In this document: positions 32,501 through 43,045 of the stretch, in pieces
How the letters are laid out: each line of letters starts with the position of its first letter
How positions within the stretch are numbered: the first letter of the stretch is position 1
DNA from: Craspedostauros australis
Taxonomy: Eukaryota; Bacillariophyta; Bacillariophyceae; Mastogloiales; Achnanthaceae
Direction of reading: 5' to 3'
Assembly: GCA_026770025.1 (NCBI GenBank)
Contig: JAMXDE010000004.1
Span: 806,001 to 870,000 of the forward strand
DNA length: 64,000 nt
The notes under the pieces: model-generated
Told to the model about the DNA's origin: nothing
Database searches by the model: none
What the model saw: the letters and a program-made list of their open reading frames with translations, nothing else
Made by a program: the position numbers and the translations under genes

Positions 32501-35500
32501 TCAGCGGCACCCACGGCAGCAAGTACACCTGAAGCAACAGCCTCGGCGGTGAAATCCGAGGAGACTATGTCTGAAGCGGACAGCGCGGTTCTTCCTGATC
32601 GGACGGAACCAGAAATGCTTATTGATTCGGTGTTGTCCGCAGTCCCAAATCTCACGAGCCCGACTGTCGAAGCAATTGCGCCAACCAAGGTATCATCCGA
32701 TGAACTCAGCGTGGATACGGAGGAGAGGGACGACGACAACGACGAGGACGACATGGAAGAAGAAGAAGATGATGACGATGGCCGTCACGACCAAAAGGAC
32801 AGGCCCCAAGGAGCTTCACAACAATCCAAACCTGAACAGATCAAACCGCACGACGCTGCAGCAAGCAGCGACCGCAGCAGCGACAACGGCAGTCTCATCG
32901 CCAGCTTAACCGAAGCAGAAAGCAAGGAGTCTGTTCGCAGACTGCAACAGATCAAGCTCGCCCTCTTCAAATGCGCTATGGCTGCGCACGGTCCTGTGGG
33001 CGAAAAGCAATTTTCCACGTATTGGCAATCCGTAGCAGTCATCCTGACGGGAACAGCCTCCAAGAATGCAACGAACCGTTCTCGGCAAGTTATCAAAACG
33101 TTCCTCCGCACCAAGAAGCTGAGGCGGATGCACAACGAACTTATGCTTGGTGAGTAAACATGTTGCCGCGCAAAACGAGAACACAAAGAAAACTTGCTCA
33201 TGACAAGCGCCGCGCTTGGATTTTCGATCATTTGGTGCCATCATCATCCTGATACGTATCTGCACCCATGTGTGTGATTGTGCAATGTGCAATGCGCTCT
33301 ATCCACCATCGAGGCTCAACCCATGTCCGCATTTCGCGTTATGTTCAATTTCTACTTGTCAATTGATCATGCCATACTGTGATGATTCGGGTGAACTGCC
33401 TCACGTGTTGAAACAGTTCTGATGAAAAAGGCAACACAGAAGGTGGTCGTTGGTTCCGAAGTGCTGTCCACCATGCCCGCATCATGGCGATCGCGAGCTA
33501 AGTTCCGAGCACCACGCCGGGTTGTGCCAAAACCAAAGCCGAGCATTGCCCCGCCAAAGCTAGCGGAGGACGAGCGGATCATCCCAAACAGGAGGACGAA
33601 GAGGAAGCAGCAGCAACAGCAGCAGCAGCGGCGACCAGTCGGTGGTGCCTTCCGTGGTTCGTGGTGCAGCGAGCTGCTGCCGCCAGCATCGGAGGTAGGG
33701 CCGAACACGGGTACTTCGAAGCCAAAATCATCAACATCAAAGTTGGTCGAACCACCGGCTCCTGCTTCGCCATTCTCATCAACCATTCCAGCTGCAATGA
33801 CGATCGATCCGAAAATGCGAACGATGGCCCAAAAAAGCGACATGCGGGTATCCGAAAATGCCATTTGGTTCCTTGTTGTGGCGATGAAGGAACGCACAAA
33901 AATCATCCTCCAAGACCTTGTAACATCAAAAGAAGCCAGCATCGAAGGCAAACTCCCAGGCAAGTACGACAATGATCCGATTGTGTTCAGCGCGAAGGAG
34001 CACAACGAGAGCTACAAAAAGTTGGTAAGAGATTTCGCATACAAAAAAGTCAATGACGGCGAAGGCAAGAAACGGAAACGAGACGACGGTGTGCAAACCA
34101 GGATCCAACCAGCAGACGTGTGGACGTACGTTTCTGATAAACCTATTGTTACGTCAACAGCGCTGGGCGGGTCCATATCTCGCCCGGTGTACGAGCAGAT
34201 CGCACAGTCGCCGTTTGACTCCTTTCCAGCAGTTCCAACGAACGATTTCTCTGCTGTCCGGAGCTTCTTCGTGGACGAGATCACGAGGCAAGCAAGCCTG
34301 CGACCCAAAATGAAGCAGCAGAAGGTGGTGCCGAAATCGCGTGTCGCACGGGCTGCCAGTACATCATCTGCGCCTACAAGCACGCGAGTTGTACCTGCTG
34401 CACCATCCGTGCCATCTGCACCAACTGTGACGACGAAGGTATCACGATCAACACCCGTGCCCGTACCCGCACCCGTACCAAAGCCTGCAATCACTCCGGC
34501 GCCCGCGCCCGTCACGACTTCGAGCGCAGCAAAGCCACAGACGAAGCCTTCATCTGCGCCCGTGCGTTCATCGCAACACCCGGCGCGTGTGGCGGTAGCA
34601 ACAGCACCGACAGTCGTTACAGCGCATCGAGTGCCTCCAGTGCGCTCAGTGCCTACTGCCACTGTAGCCAAGGCAACCATAGCGCCAGTGGCGTCGGTAG
34701 CAGTGGCGCAATCGACGGTTGTCCGGCCACACCAGGGTGTTCCATCCACATTGCCGTCGCGGATGCCCGTAGCAGTCCCACCGAACAGATCACAAGCAGG
34801 CAATGTTCATAGCTTGATGCAAACGCAACCGACTGCGATAGCAACTGCGGGCAGTGCCTCCAATATCACCATGCGCACAATGCCACAGCAACAGGCAACG
34901 CATCCACAACCACAGGCGACACAACAAACTCAGCATCAGCAACAACAACAACAACAACAACAGGGACAACGTCCTGCAACAGAGCCGGCACAGGCTCAAG
35001 GGGCAGCAGGATCTCCTGCCAAGGCCGTGCAGAGAGTGTCATTGACGAAAGGGTTGGGAAAAGGCGCGAAGGATCTTGCCGCGATGAAGGCAAGGGCAAC
35101 GATGGCGACCGTGTCGCAGCAAGCACGTCCGGTTGGCAGCACGCCGAATCAGGGCGAAAGTGCCAACGCCACTGTCAACGCTGCCGCCACACCTACTCAC
35201 CCGACAAAGGACGACAGCAATCGACCGACCAGTTCAACAGCTCAGATGCCAAGACAGCCCATAGCCGTGAAAGGAAAGGGCAAAGGTTTCGGCACGAAGA
35301 ACCTTGCTGCGATGCGAGTCCGGGCTCTGTCACAAGCCTCTGCATCAACGCCAGCACCAGCACCTGCTCCCACACCTGCATCGGCGCCTGCACCCGCGCC
35401 TGCAGCCATCCCAACATCTGTTGGTGGTGGCCCTGGCACTACTGCTACACCTGTACCAACCGCCGCCACAGCATCGATTGGCGCTGCTCCTGCCGCTCGT

Positions 35501-37234
35501 GCGAATGTGCCGGCTTCTGTGGCCAGTCCTGCGCCTGGCACTATTCCTGTTCGAACAAATGTCAGCATGACATCAAACGCACCATCTTCCGTGTCAGCGC
35601 ATGCACCCTTGAATGTCACCGCAAACGTCCGTGGTCCGCATGCCACAAGGCCATCACCGACCCCGAACGTCTCAACAGCAGCGAGTGCGAGTGCGAGTAC
35701 TAGTACGAGCATGAATACGGCCACAGCCAATACACAGCCCAATGACCCATGGCAACCGCCAACAATGTTGCGGAATTCGAGTGGAGCAACTCAACAGGGT
35801 GGTGTTGCCATACATGCGGGGACGTCCAATCACTCTGCAACAAGCATGCGCCCACCAGCGCAGCAAAACTCCTCGGCTTCAAAACCAAGTGAGAGCACTG
35901 TGCGAGGATCGGTTACAGCCACAGTCTCAGTGCCAGGGACAGCTACAGGCACAACTACAGGCGCCGCTACAGCGACAAGCACAGCGACAAGTACATCACC
36001 ACTGACAACAACATCAGTGCCAACAGCATCAGCTACGACTGCAAATGCAGCTGCAAGTACATCCAACCAACCAGCACCAGGTGCCACATCGTCCACGAAT
36101 CATTCGCCTGCTCGAGTCCAGCAACCTGCATCAATGGTGATGATCACGACGACGGCGGCCCCGAAGGCTCAGACACCCGCTTTGCAACCTTCAGCTCACG
36201 ATGCTCGCGCCAAATCTGTCGCTACCAGCATCGCTGCTACCACATTGGCTCCGACGGCTATCCATCACACTGATCGCAAGGAAGGAGTAACCGTGGAGAA
36301 AACTGGAGTTGGCGGTAGCGCCGGCACCGTTGTGGCAGCAAGCTCACAGGAGACGAAACCAAGTGTTGGCTCGAACTCCAACCCAGCGCCAGGGATTCAT
36401 CAACCAACAGTGTTATCAGCAAGGAATGATGGACAAACAGCACCGGCAGCCGCAGCCGCATCAGCAAACGCATTTGCGCCACCAGCAAAAGTCACTGCAC
36501 CAACAGCATCGATCGCAGTCAAACTCGTAGCACCACAAAAAGGGTCGGAAGGACAACAGCAACCCGGCCATAGTATCACGTCGACACCCGCAGGTCCACC
36601 GAAGGAAGGATCAATGAGTGCAACGCCAGCGCCATCGACACTGCCATCGACCGGAACAACAACAACAACCACCACCACGGATGTTGCTGCGTCTGCGTCG
36701 AATCCGAAATCCGCACCAAGTGACACACAGCAGATCGGAACTTTGCACGCAGCGGGCAAGCCCAACACAGACGGAAGTCCTAGCGACAATGCGAAACTGG
36801 CAACGAGCAAACCTGTCGATGTTGCGAAAGGTGCGCCAGAAATCGTGGTGATCGACGTCGATGAACACGTCGATCAGAGCCAACCAGCTGGCGATCATGC
36901 CAAACCAACATCAGTTGGCAATCCAAACCAAACCAAAACCGCAACGGCTGTTGCACCAGCCGATCAGACTGCTCCGACCATTCAGCCTCAACAGAGGACC
37001 ACTATGACGCAGCCGAATTCGTCATCTTCTGAGCAACAGCCAAAGGAACAGGCAGCAGATGCTACGACTGGCGATGTCGGACCAAAGTCTGCCACAACGA
37101 ACAAAGAAGCGCAAGCTCCATCCGCAGCTGCAGCGAACACGAGCGCGGCAGACAGTTCCGAATCAAAATCAGGATCCAACACAGAAGGCGGAGACAGCAA
37201 GCAGTCCAACTCCGTCAACAAAATCATTGCTTGA
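26519..37234 (+). CDS. Giant low-complexity nuclear-type protein, two exons; possible TAF4-like core
   Basis: The ATG at 26519 follows AAACAGC. I join exon 26519-33149 to exon 33417-37234 because GCTTG|GTGAGT and GAAACAG|TT are usable splice sites with matching phase 1, giving about 3482 aa. Otherwise these are two genes 264 bases apart. Residues 1-2100 are disordered: basic patches, long Asp/Asn/Glu tracts, then Ser/Thr/Ala/Pro-rich sequence with poly-Gln. A helical segment at about 2139-2222 crosses the junction (ending LRRMHNELML-VLMKK). A second, at about 2354-2382 (VSENAIWFLVVAMKERTKIILQDLV), recalls the TAF4 C-terminal histone-fold pattern; the first loosely recalls a TAFH domain. The rest is Ala/Thr/Pro/Ser-rich, with a motif repeated twice (KGxGxKxLAAMxxRA) and IVVIDVDE near the end, which fits a SUMO-interacting motif. 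The TFIID assignment is tentative. Confidence 0.6.
26768..26816 (+). repeat. 12-base tandem repeat encoding Asp/Asn tract
   Basis: The unit GATGACAACGAC is repeated about four times and encodes DDND in the acidic tract of the giant low-complexity protein. Such in-frame repeats are prone to length change. Confidence 0.7.
33150..33416 (+). other. Inferred intron joining the two long frames of the giant gene
   Basis: The donor is GTGAGT and the acceptor AAACAG; length is 267 nt, phase 1 on both sides. The stop that would end the upstream frame (TAA at 33155) lies inside this interval. The polypyrimidine tract is weak, so the join is probable, not certain. Confidence 0.6.
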
Positions 37235-37608
37235 GACACCAAGAGGTCAGATGCGACGCTCGCATGACCATATGCTCGTAAGTGCTATCTGAAGTACTCG
37301 GAGAATGTGGTGTGGAGTCGGATGCAACGAGCAAGGGGAGAGACCGCCGCATGGGGAAACAGGAAGGGGCGTCGGCGGTAGGGCAGCGCATACTAGCATA
37401 ACACAATAGAGTTGACGGCGAACACAACTCAAGTCAAGATGGAACGTTGAGAGTGTTGCAGAACATTGAAACCTGCGCAATGACTTGAGCTGTAGAGAGC
37501 AGTGATGTGAAGAATGTTACTCTACAAATACGAGTAGAAGTGACCAGAGTACATGGATCGCAATCGAGCGTGCGTTGACCATCGCTCTCAAGGACTCGCA
37601 GCACGCCC
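37235..37608. other. Convergent intergenic region
   Basis: This holds the 3' flanks of the giant gene (+) and the two-pass membrane protein gene (-). A TACGAGTA octamer lies at 37529-37536. No gene was seen. Confidence 0.45.
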
Positions 37609-38100
37609 CTATTTGGCTCCAGCTCTCCGCACGGCCGCTCGCAACCGACCACGCGCCTCCGCCATGTTGGCAACCTTGACTCCATGCGCTGGTACGGCCG
37701 TCGGCTTGCCCGTCTGCTGCGCGGCGTGAGCATTCGCGCTGGCCTGGACGTCTTCGATGGCCGTCTCCAGCATGGCCTCCTTCTGGGGCATCGTCTTGAT
37801 CTGGTAGTTGACGGAGATGAAGTAGACGACGAGGATGACGGCCATGAGACCGGCGGCCTTGGCCACGTTGCGCATCATGCGCTTCTTCTTGTTCTTCTTG
37901 CTCTTGCGGCTGGACTTGCGCTTCTTCTTTTTCTTCTTGCCGTCGCCGCCGTCGTCGCCATCGTCATCGTTGTGGTTGCCATCTTCCAGATCATCGGAGT
38001 CATTCATGGCGGCGATTTCGTCATCGAACGCGTGCTCCGGATCCGTGTCCAGCAACGTGTACAGCAGGAAGCCGATCCAGAGGATGTAGAAGCCGAGCAT
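37609..38100 (-). CDS. Small two-pass membrane protein with a polybasic cytosolic-type linker
   Basis: The protein is 163 aa from an ATG. The first membrane segment starts at residue 1 (MLGFYILWIGFLLYTLL). An acidic stretch (DDLEDGNHNDDDGDDGGDG) is followed abruptly by a very basic one (KKKKKKRKSSRKSKKNKKKR). The second membrane segment is at about residues 85-103 (AAGLMAVILVVYFISV). The C-terminal 55 residues are amphipathic, with Ala-rich helices ending in RAAVRRAGAK. Two membrane segments with a charged loop suggest a hairpin topology. I do not recognise the family. The clear hydrophobic/charged periodicity makes a real gene likely. Confidence 0.6.
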   Translation of the reverse strand: MLGFYILWIGFLLYTLLDTDPEHAFDDEIAAMNDSDDLEDGNHNDDDGDDGGDGKKKKKKRKSSRKSKKNKKKRMMRNVAKAAGLMAVILVVYFISVNYQIKTMPQKEAMLETAIEDVQASANAHAAQQTGKPTAVPAHGVKVANMAEARGRLRAAVRRAGAK

Positions 38101-38494
38101 GGTGCGGTGTGTGTTGTGTTGGTTGATTGATTACTGTGGACCTTGGTTGTGCGATAGTGTTGATGACTGGAAAAGGTTGGTGCCCGTCGCTTTCTCTCTC
38201 TGTTGGTCTTCGTTGTGGGATTGCGGCAGGAGAAGCTGCTTCTCTGTGGTGATTAGTAGTACTGTTCTCACCACAACAACCGCAAGTTGGGCAATGGAGT
38301 CATTCATGAATTGGCGGGAGTCATTCTCTGGCATCAAAAACTCTCCAGGATCCGATTTTCTTGTCTCTCACGCGCAGCGTATTACAACGCATTGATGTGG
38401 TAGAGTATGGTGTGCTACCAGACGTATAGTAGAATACTAGGTATTCTATGATGGACTGCGGTACCATCAACCAATCCAAACCTAAACTACCGCA
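38101..38494. other. Intergenic with a perfect palindrome
   Basis: This separates the end of the GH125 gene from the start of the small membrane-protein gene, both on the minus strand. It contains the inverted repeat at 38431-38447. Confidence 0.45.
38431..38447. terminator. Short palindrome downstream of the GH125 gene
   Basis: AGAATAC and GTATTCT pair perfectly around a TAG loop, 48 bases after the GH125 stop on the minus strand. A 3'-end processing or termination role is possible but unproven. Confidence 0.25.
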
Positions 38495-40318
38495 CTATAT
38501 CCGTTCGATGGGCTGATCTTGCAGAGCAAACTCACCACCCGCTGGCACGCCCGCCGGATCCCTCCATTTCATGACCTTGTACTTATGCGACGGCAAGGGA
38601 CAGTCGTTGGTGAGACTGAGAACTAACTCGGCGAACAGGGAGTCCGCCCAGCAGAAATGCGAGCGCGTAAAGCGTGCCGGGTTGGAGACGTCGAAGGATT
38701 CGTGCATGTAGGACAAGTGGGCGGATGCCTGCACTAACTGTTCGGCGATGGCAGCCTTTTCGTGGATGTCGTCAGAGACGAGGCCCTTCATGGCCAGACT
38801 CATGGGCCAGATGTTGTGCGGGATGGCCCTGTTCATGTGCGGTGAGCCGTATCCCTCGATGGGGCCCGTCAGCGTGTTGGTGCCCTTCTGGTAGGTCGGG
38901 TTGTCAGAGGAGAAGATGAAGCGTTTCGTGTTGTCGTAGATGGCGGGGTCGTAGTGGCGGTATCCCAAGTATGGCATGCTGAGCAGGGACGGGATGTTGG
39001 CATCGTCCATGAGGAGGTGGTTGCCGTGGCCGTCGACTTCGTAAGCGTAGATCTTGCCGTATTTGTCATGATCGACGATGCCGTGGGTTTCGATGCCGTG
39101 CTGGATGGCGTTCTTGAGCTGCGTCGCTTTCGTACTGAGTTCGTCGTTGTGCCACAGTTGTGCATTCATCTCCAGCAGGTACTCCAGAACCACGACGGTG
39201 AACATGTTGGCCGGGATGAGGTATCCGTACATGCACTCGTCATCGGAGGGCCGGAATCCCGTCCACGTCAATCCGGCCTCGGGATTCGTGGGCGTGCCTT
39301 TGCCGGCCCGCTTGAGACCGGGATAGCGGTAGGGTTTGTTGCAGTTCTGGCAATCGAAGAGCTCGCCCTGCGGATAGGCGTCATCCTCATGCCTTTGTTC
39401 GGCGATCCACAGATCGACCATGATGGTGACGGCCTGCTGGATGCGGTCCATCCGCAGGAACTGCGCCTGTCCCGGCATGGCCTTCCAGTAGAAGTAGAGC
39501 ATCCGGATGTAGTAGCACCCGCTATCGAGCTCGTAATTCCAGGTCGAGATGAGATCGTGTCGTCCCATGCGCTTCTGCGCGGCCGAGAAGACGTAGGTGT
39601 CGTCGATGCGGAAGGCGTTGGCGTAGGGATCGTGGCGAATGTACATGGCGCAGCGTTTGATGAGGCCGCGCACGATGCGCTCGAGCCGCGGATCGCGCTG
39701 GATCCATGAGAAGCTGTTGCCGTTGTTGGAGGTGGCGGCGGAAAGCAAGGGCGCGATGAGGGGATGGATCTGGGCCGCGCTGTCCCGCAGCCAAAGATCG
39801 TCGATATCGCCAGTGTGGATGAAGGTCTCATCGTCGGGCAGGACGATGGTGGTGGTTTCGAGGGTGTGCCACAGCGTCTTGGTGCACATCTGGATGACCT
39901 CCGCAGACAGTTCCACATGCTCCTTGTGCTGACCAGTCGAATCCCAGTAGATCTTTGGGTATTCTGGCGGAAACAATCCTGACGCAGGTGATGATGGCGT
40001 CATTGCCGTTGATTGTGACTTTGATTGTGACTTTGATTGTGCGATGCCGCCACCCGCACTGCGCACGTCCCCCGTCTCCTCGGAGGGAATGAGAAAGACG
40101 AGCAGGCCGATGATCATGCCGAGGGCCACGAGGACGACACCGACGATGATGGTGACCAAGGAGCAGACGGGACCGCAGATGCGGCTGATGCAGGTCCTGT
40201 GCTTGCGGATGCGCTTGCGTTGGTGCCGTTGCGAGCGCGCGGAGCTGCCTGCTGCATCATCTCCGGTGGCCACGGCGACGGCATCGTCGGTCTTCTTGCC
40301 CGTTTGGCGTCGGAACAT
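38495..40318 (-). CDS. GH125 exo-alpha-1,6-mannosidase (Mug157-like), type II membrane protein
   Basis: The protein is 607 aa; the ATG at 40318 is chosen because the seven codons before it lack an ATG. A short basic cytosolic tail (RKRIRKHR) precedes one membrane helix at about residues 50-78 (SLVTIIVGVVLVALGMIIGLLVFLI). A Ser/Gln stem with a small tandem repeat (KSQSKSQS) follows, then the catalytic domain from about residue 115. Typical GH125 blocks are present: FIHTGDIDDLWLRDSAAQ; RIDDTYVFS; TWNYELDSGCYY; GLTWTGFRPSDDE, which carries the expected acid catalyst; ANIPSLLSMPYLGY; GPIEGYGSPH, the likely base region; and HNIWPMS. The family (bacterial GH125, fungal Mug157) cleaves alpha-1,6-linked mannose. 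Topology suggests the Golgi, so N-glycan trimming is a reasonable inference. Confidence 0.88.
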   Translation of the reverse strand: MFRRQTGKKTDDAVAVATGDDAAGSSARSQRHQRKRIRKHRTCISRICGPVCSLVTIIVGVVLVALGMIIGLLVFLIPSEETGDVRSAGGGIAQSKSQSKSQSTAMTPSSPASGLFPPEYPKIYWDSTGQHKEHVELSAEVIQMCTKTLWHTLETTTIVLPDDETFIHTGDIDDLWLRDSAAQIHPLIAPLLSAATSNNGNSFSWIQRDPRLERIVRGLIKRCAMYIRHDPYANAFRIDDTYVFSAAQKRMGRHDLISTWNYELDSGCYYIRMLYFYWKAMPGQAQFLRMDRIQQAVTIMVDLWIAEQRHEDDAYPQGELFDCQNCNKPYRYPGLKRAGKGTPTNPEAGLTWTGFRPSDDECMYGYLIPANMFTVVVLEYLLEMNAQLWHNDELSTKATQLKNAIQHGIETHGIVDHDKYGKIYAYEVDGHGNHLLMDDANIPSLLSMPYLGYRHYDPAIYDNTKRFIFSSDNPTYQKGTNTLTGPIEGYGSPHMNRAIPHNIWPMSLAMKGLVSDDIHEKAAIAEQLVQASAHLSYMHESFDVSNPARFTRSHFCWADSLFAELVLSLTNDCPLPSHKYKVMKWRDPAGVPAGGEFALQDQPIERI

Positions 40319-40678
40319 GGTGGTGTGCTCTTCTTGCACTCTACTAATACAGTGGAGTGGAGTGTCCTTTATCTATAATATGTTGGATTGATTGATTGGA
40401 TTGTTTGTCTCTATGTTTAGATTGTGTGTCAATTTGAGACGTTGATCCATAAGTTTGTGTTGTCCATGATGGCGCGCAATTCGGAGAGTTTCTTTCTTCG
40501 TTGTTCGCCAAGAACGAATCAATTCAAACGTCCGCTTCTGCCGTGCGGCGAGCCAGAGCAAAGTACCAACACTACCACTTCATGCCACCTTCATCATTCA
40601 CAATTCCATATAATGCCATATTATGCAATACCATTCATCCTACAATAATATAATACATTGTATTTTATGAATAATGAT
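40319..40678. other. Intergenic: GH125 promoter and 3' flank of a coiled-coil gene
   Basis: No gene is seen. The 40600-40678 part is AT-rich and includes a small palindrome (AATAC at 40652-40656 with GTATT at 40660-40664) near the stop of the coiled-coil gene. Confidence 0.45.
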
Positions 40679-43045
40679 TTAACTGACGTCGTAACGACGA
40701 AACACGGTTGCCGCCATGGGCGATCGTGCTGGACTGCAATCCGTGGTCACCGTGTGGGACACGCTGGATTGCAGTTGATGCAGCTCTTCTTGCGAGGCCT
40801 GCAGATCGCGCTGCAGATTGGCGACCTGCATGGATTGGTGTGCCATGAGGTCGGATGCGTGCGCGCTGTCGGGCGTGAAGCTGACGTTCAAGAATCGGTG
40901 CGATTCCATCATGTTGATGGCATCCCAGTGACGTGAGTGCAGTTCTGCCATCTTGCGCGGCGTCCAAAACGCGCCGCGCGGTGTGGTGGCATTCGTTTGG
41001 GATGCGTCGTTGTGAAGTCGGGCATGCATGGTCTGGATTTGCTGGCGGTACATGGTTTCGCGTTGGCGGCTTGCCTCCAGTTCCTTCTCCAGGTCCGACA
41101 TCGTTGTTGGCGACACCATGTGGCCGGAACTGTCCTTCTTCTCTTCATCGTGATGATTGTCATCCATGAGGCTGCGAATGCGCGGCGGATTCGTTGGTGA
41201 TTGCGATGCATCGCGCAAGGCCTCTTCCAACTCGAGAATGCGCAGATCCTTGGCTCGCAGCTGATCGGTCAGCTCCTCGACGTGTTGCCGCTTCGCAAGC
41301 TGATGCAGGAGATCCTGCACACGCGTCTGGATCATGTTCTGCTGTTCCTCTGTGAGAGACTTGCGCGGCGTTTGCTGCAGACGTCCCATGACGTCCACGA
41401 GGGAGGACTGCCACTGCATCTGTTGCGTCTGGTAGGCCTTGCATGTGTGGGAAAGCTGCGTCACGGCCTGCGCCATCTGCATGCAGTGCTTGCACTCCAT
41501 ATTGTTGTTGTTGTTGTTGTCGTCGCTGTTATTCTTGCGGTTCATGGAGTTGACCGTCTGCGCAACTTCGTCTCTGCAACAGCTCGATGGGTTGCTGCCG
41601 TTGGGTGATTGCGGGATGCTAGTGCAGGATTCGTCTGAGGGCATGTCATCAAAGACCTGCGCATCCTCGTCGCTGTTCGACTTGTCCATATTGCCCTTTG
41701 TGCCTTCCACAGCGTCTTCATCCACCACCTGCTGCTTTGCAAGATTATCATCACCAGAAGACGGTTGCGATATCCACTTGGGCTGCATCATTCGTTGCGT
41801 CGACGGCGGTGTGGCCTGCAACGCCATATCGTTTTGTCTTGTGGGCGACGCCGCACCAACGTCCGCTTGATCTCGATTGGCCTGCGACAGTTTGGCCTTG
41901 CACTCCGTAAGCTCCTGCCGCAACAGCGCGTACACCCGAATGGCCTGCAACGTGGACGTGGCTTCGAGATCGTCGGTGCCCAAGATGACCTTGACCAGGC
42001 GCTGCGCATCCCACAGCTCCATCTTGCTCTTGCGATCAGTCGAGGATGCGGGTGCGATACGCGGCAGCTGCGCGGCGGCATCTCGGTTGGGTTTGGGCGG
42101 ATCCATGGCTTTGGAGAACCGGCCATGTCGCACAATGTCGTATCTGGGATCTTCGTTCATGGGCGACGGCGGTCGTTCGAGGAAATGGGGATCGATCGAG
42201 ACTTCCAGCAGCGGCAAGGTGTTGGAGTCGTCCTGAGAACTGGCTCCATCCTTCTTCTTCTTGCTGCTCTTGCGAACGGCCGCCGCCTTCTTATCATCGG
42301 GACTGCTGGTGCTGTGATCGCGGATGTAGTTCTTGTTGCCACCCTCAAAGTCGTTGTGTGTGAGAGAATGCAGCAGCATGGACGGCTTGATCTCATCGAG
42401 GGAGGAGGGCATGGGTATTTCATCCGGGATCGTTGAGGTCGGCGTCTTGGGTTGCTGCTGTGCGATGCGCAGAGACGGGCTGTTGGCAGCTGCGATGGCT
42501 TGCATTCTGTACCTCTCCGGTGTTGCGAAGGCCGGTGGATCCGATGCTTGCCTTGCTTCCAACTGATGTGGCTGTACTTGTGGCTGTAGTTGTGGCTGTA
42601 GTTGTGGCTGTAGTTGTTGCGGTGCCACATTCTCCTTGGAGGTGGCCTTGTCCCCAAATCGCTTGCGTGCACCACTGAAGGCCTTGCGTCCTGGCAACCT
42701 CCATCCTGACCGCGACGGCTTCGTGCCACTCGCAGCCATGGTCATCTTGCCTCCAGCATTCGCAGTTGCGCTTGTGTGACTCTGAGTGTTGTCCACCGTT
42801 CTTTTATGCCCAGCCTCGTGTGCTTCTTCTTCGTTGTTGCTGCGCAAGTTGGAACCCAGAGCTGGTCTGTCGATGTTCCCGTTGTCGTTAATGTCGTTAA
42901 TGCCATTAATGGCAGTTGTGGCGCCCACGCGAGCAGTAGTAGCACCGATGGGAACATGAACCGCATGAGCTGCATTCATGGCAGAATGAGCACCAGAGAC
43001 AGGTCCCATCAGAGACTGCCATCCAGGGAATGATTGCGCTGGCAT
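40679..43045 (-). CDS. Coiled-coil protein of unknown function
   Basis: The protein is 788 aa from an ATG. Residues 1-340 are polar and disordered; they include a basic block (SRSGWRLPGRKAFSGARKRFG) and a tandem repeat (QPQLQPQLQPQ) from an 18-base DNA repeat. A short LLPxxE-like stretch (TLPLLEVSIDPHF) follows. Helical, coiled-coil-prone segments lie at about 345-395 (IRVYALLRQELTECKAKLSQ), 515-620 (QDLLHQLAKRQ and RILELEEALRDA), 650-680 (LEKELEASRQRETMYRQQI) and 750-770 (LQRDLQASQEELHQLQ). Between the last two is TPRGAFWTPRKMAELHSR. The architecture resembles cytoskeletal or centrosomal scaffolds, but no specific domain is recognised. Confidence 0.62.
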   Translation of the reverse strand: MPAQSFPGWQSLMGPVSGAHSAMNAAHAVHVPIGATTARVGATTAINGINDINDNGNIDRPALGSNLRSNNEEEAHEAGHKRTVDNTQSHTSATANAGGKMTMAASGTKPSRSGWRLPGRKAFSGARKRFGDKATSKENVAPQQLQPQLQPQLQPQVQPHQLEARQASDPPAFATPERYRMQAIAAANSPSLRIAQQQPKTPTSTIPDEIPMPSSLDEIKPSMLLHSLTHNDFEGGNKNYIRDHSTSSPDDKKAAAVRKSSKKKKDGASSQDDSNTLPLLEVSIDPHFLERPPSPMNEDPRYDIVRHGRFSKAMDPPKPNRDAAAQLPRIAPASSTDRKSKMELWDAQRLVKVILGTDDLEATSTLQAIRVYALLRQELTECKAKLSQANRDQADVGAASPTRQNDMALQATPPSTQRMMQPKWISQPSSGDDNLAKQQVVDEDAVEGTKGNMDKSNSDEDAQVFDDMPSDESCTSIPQSPNGSNPSSCCRDEVAQTVNSMNRKNNSDDNNNNNNMECKHCMQMAQAVTQLSHTCKAYQTQQMQWQSSLVDVMGRLQQTPRKSLTEEQQNMIQTRVQDLLHQLAKRQHVEELTDQLRAKDLRILELEEALRDASQSPTNPPRIRSLMDDNHHDEEKKDSSGHMVSPTTMSDLEKELEASRQRETMYRQQIQTMHARLHNDASQTNATTPRGAFWTPRKMAELHSRHWDAINMMESHRFLNVSFTPDSAHASDLMAHQSMQVANLQRDLQASQEELHQLQSSVSHTVTTDCSPARSPMAATVFRRYDVS

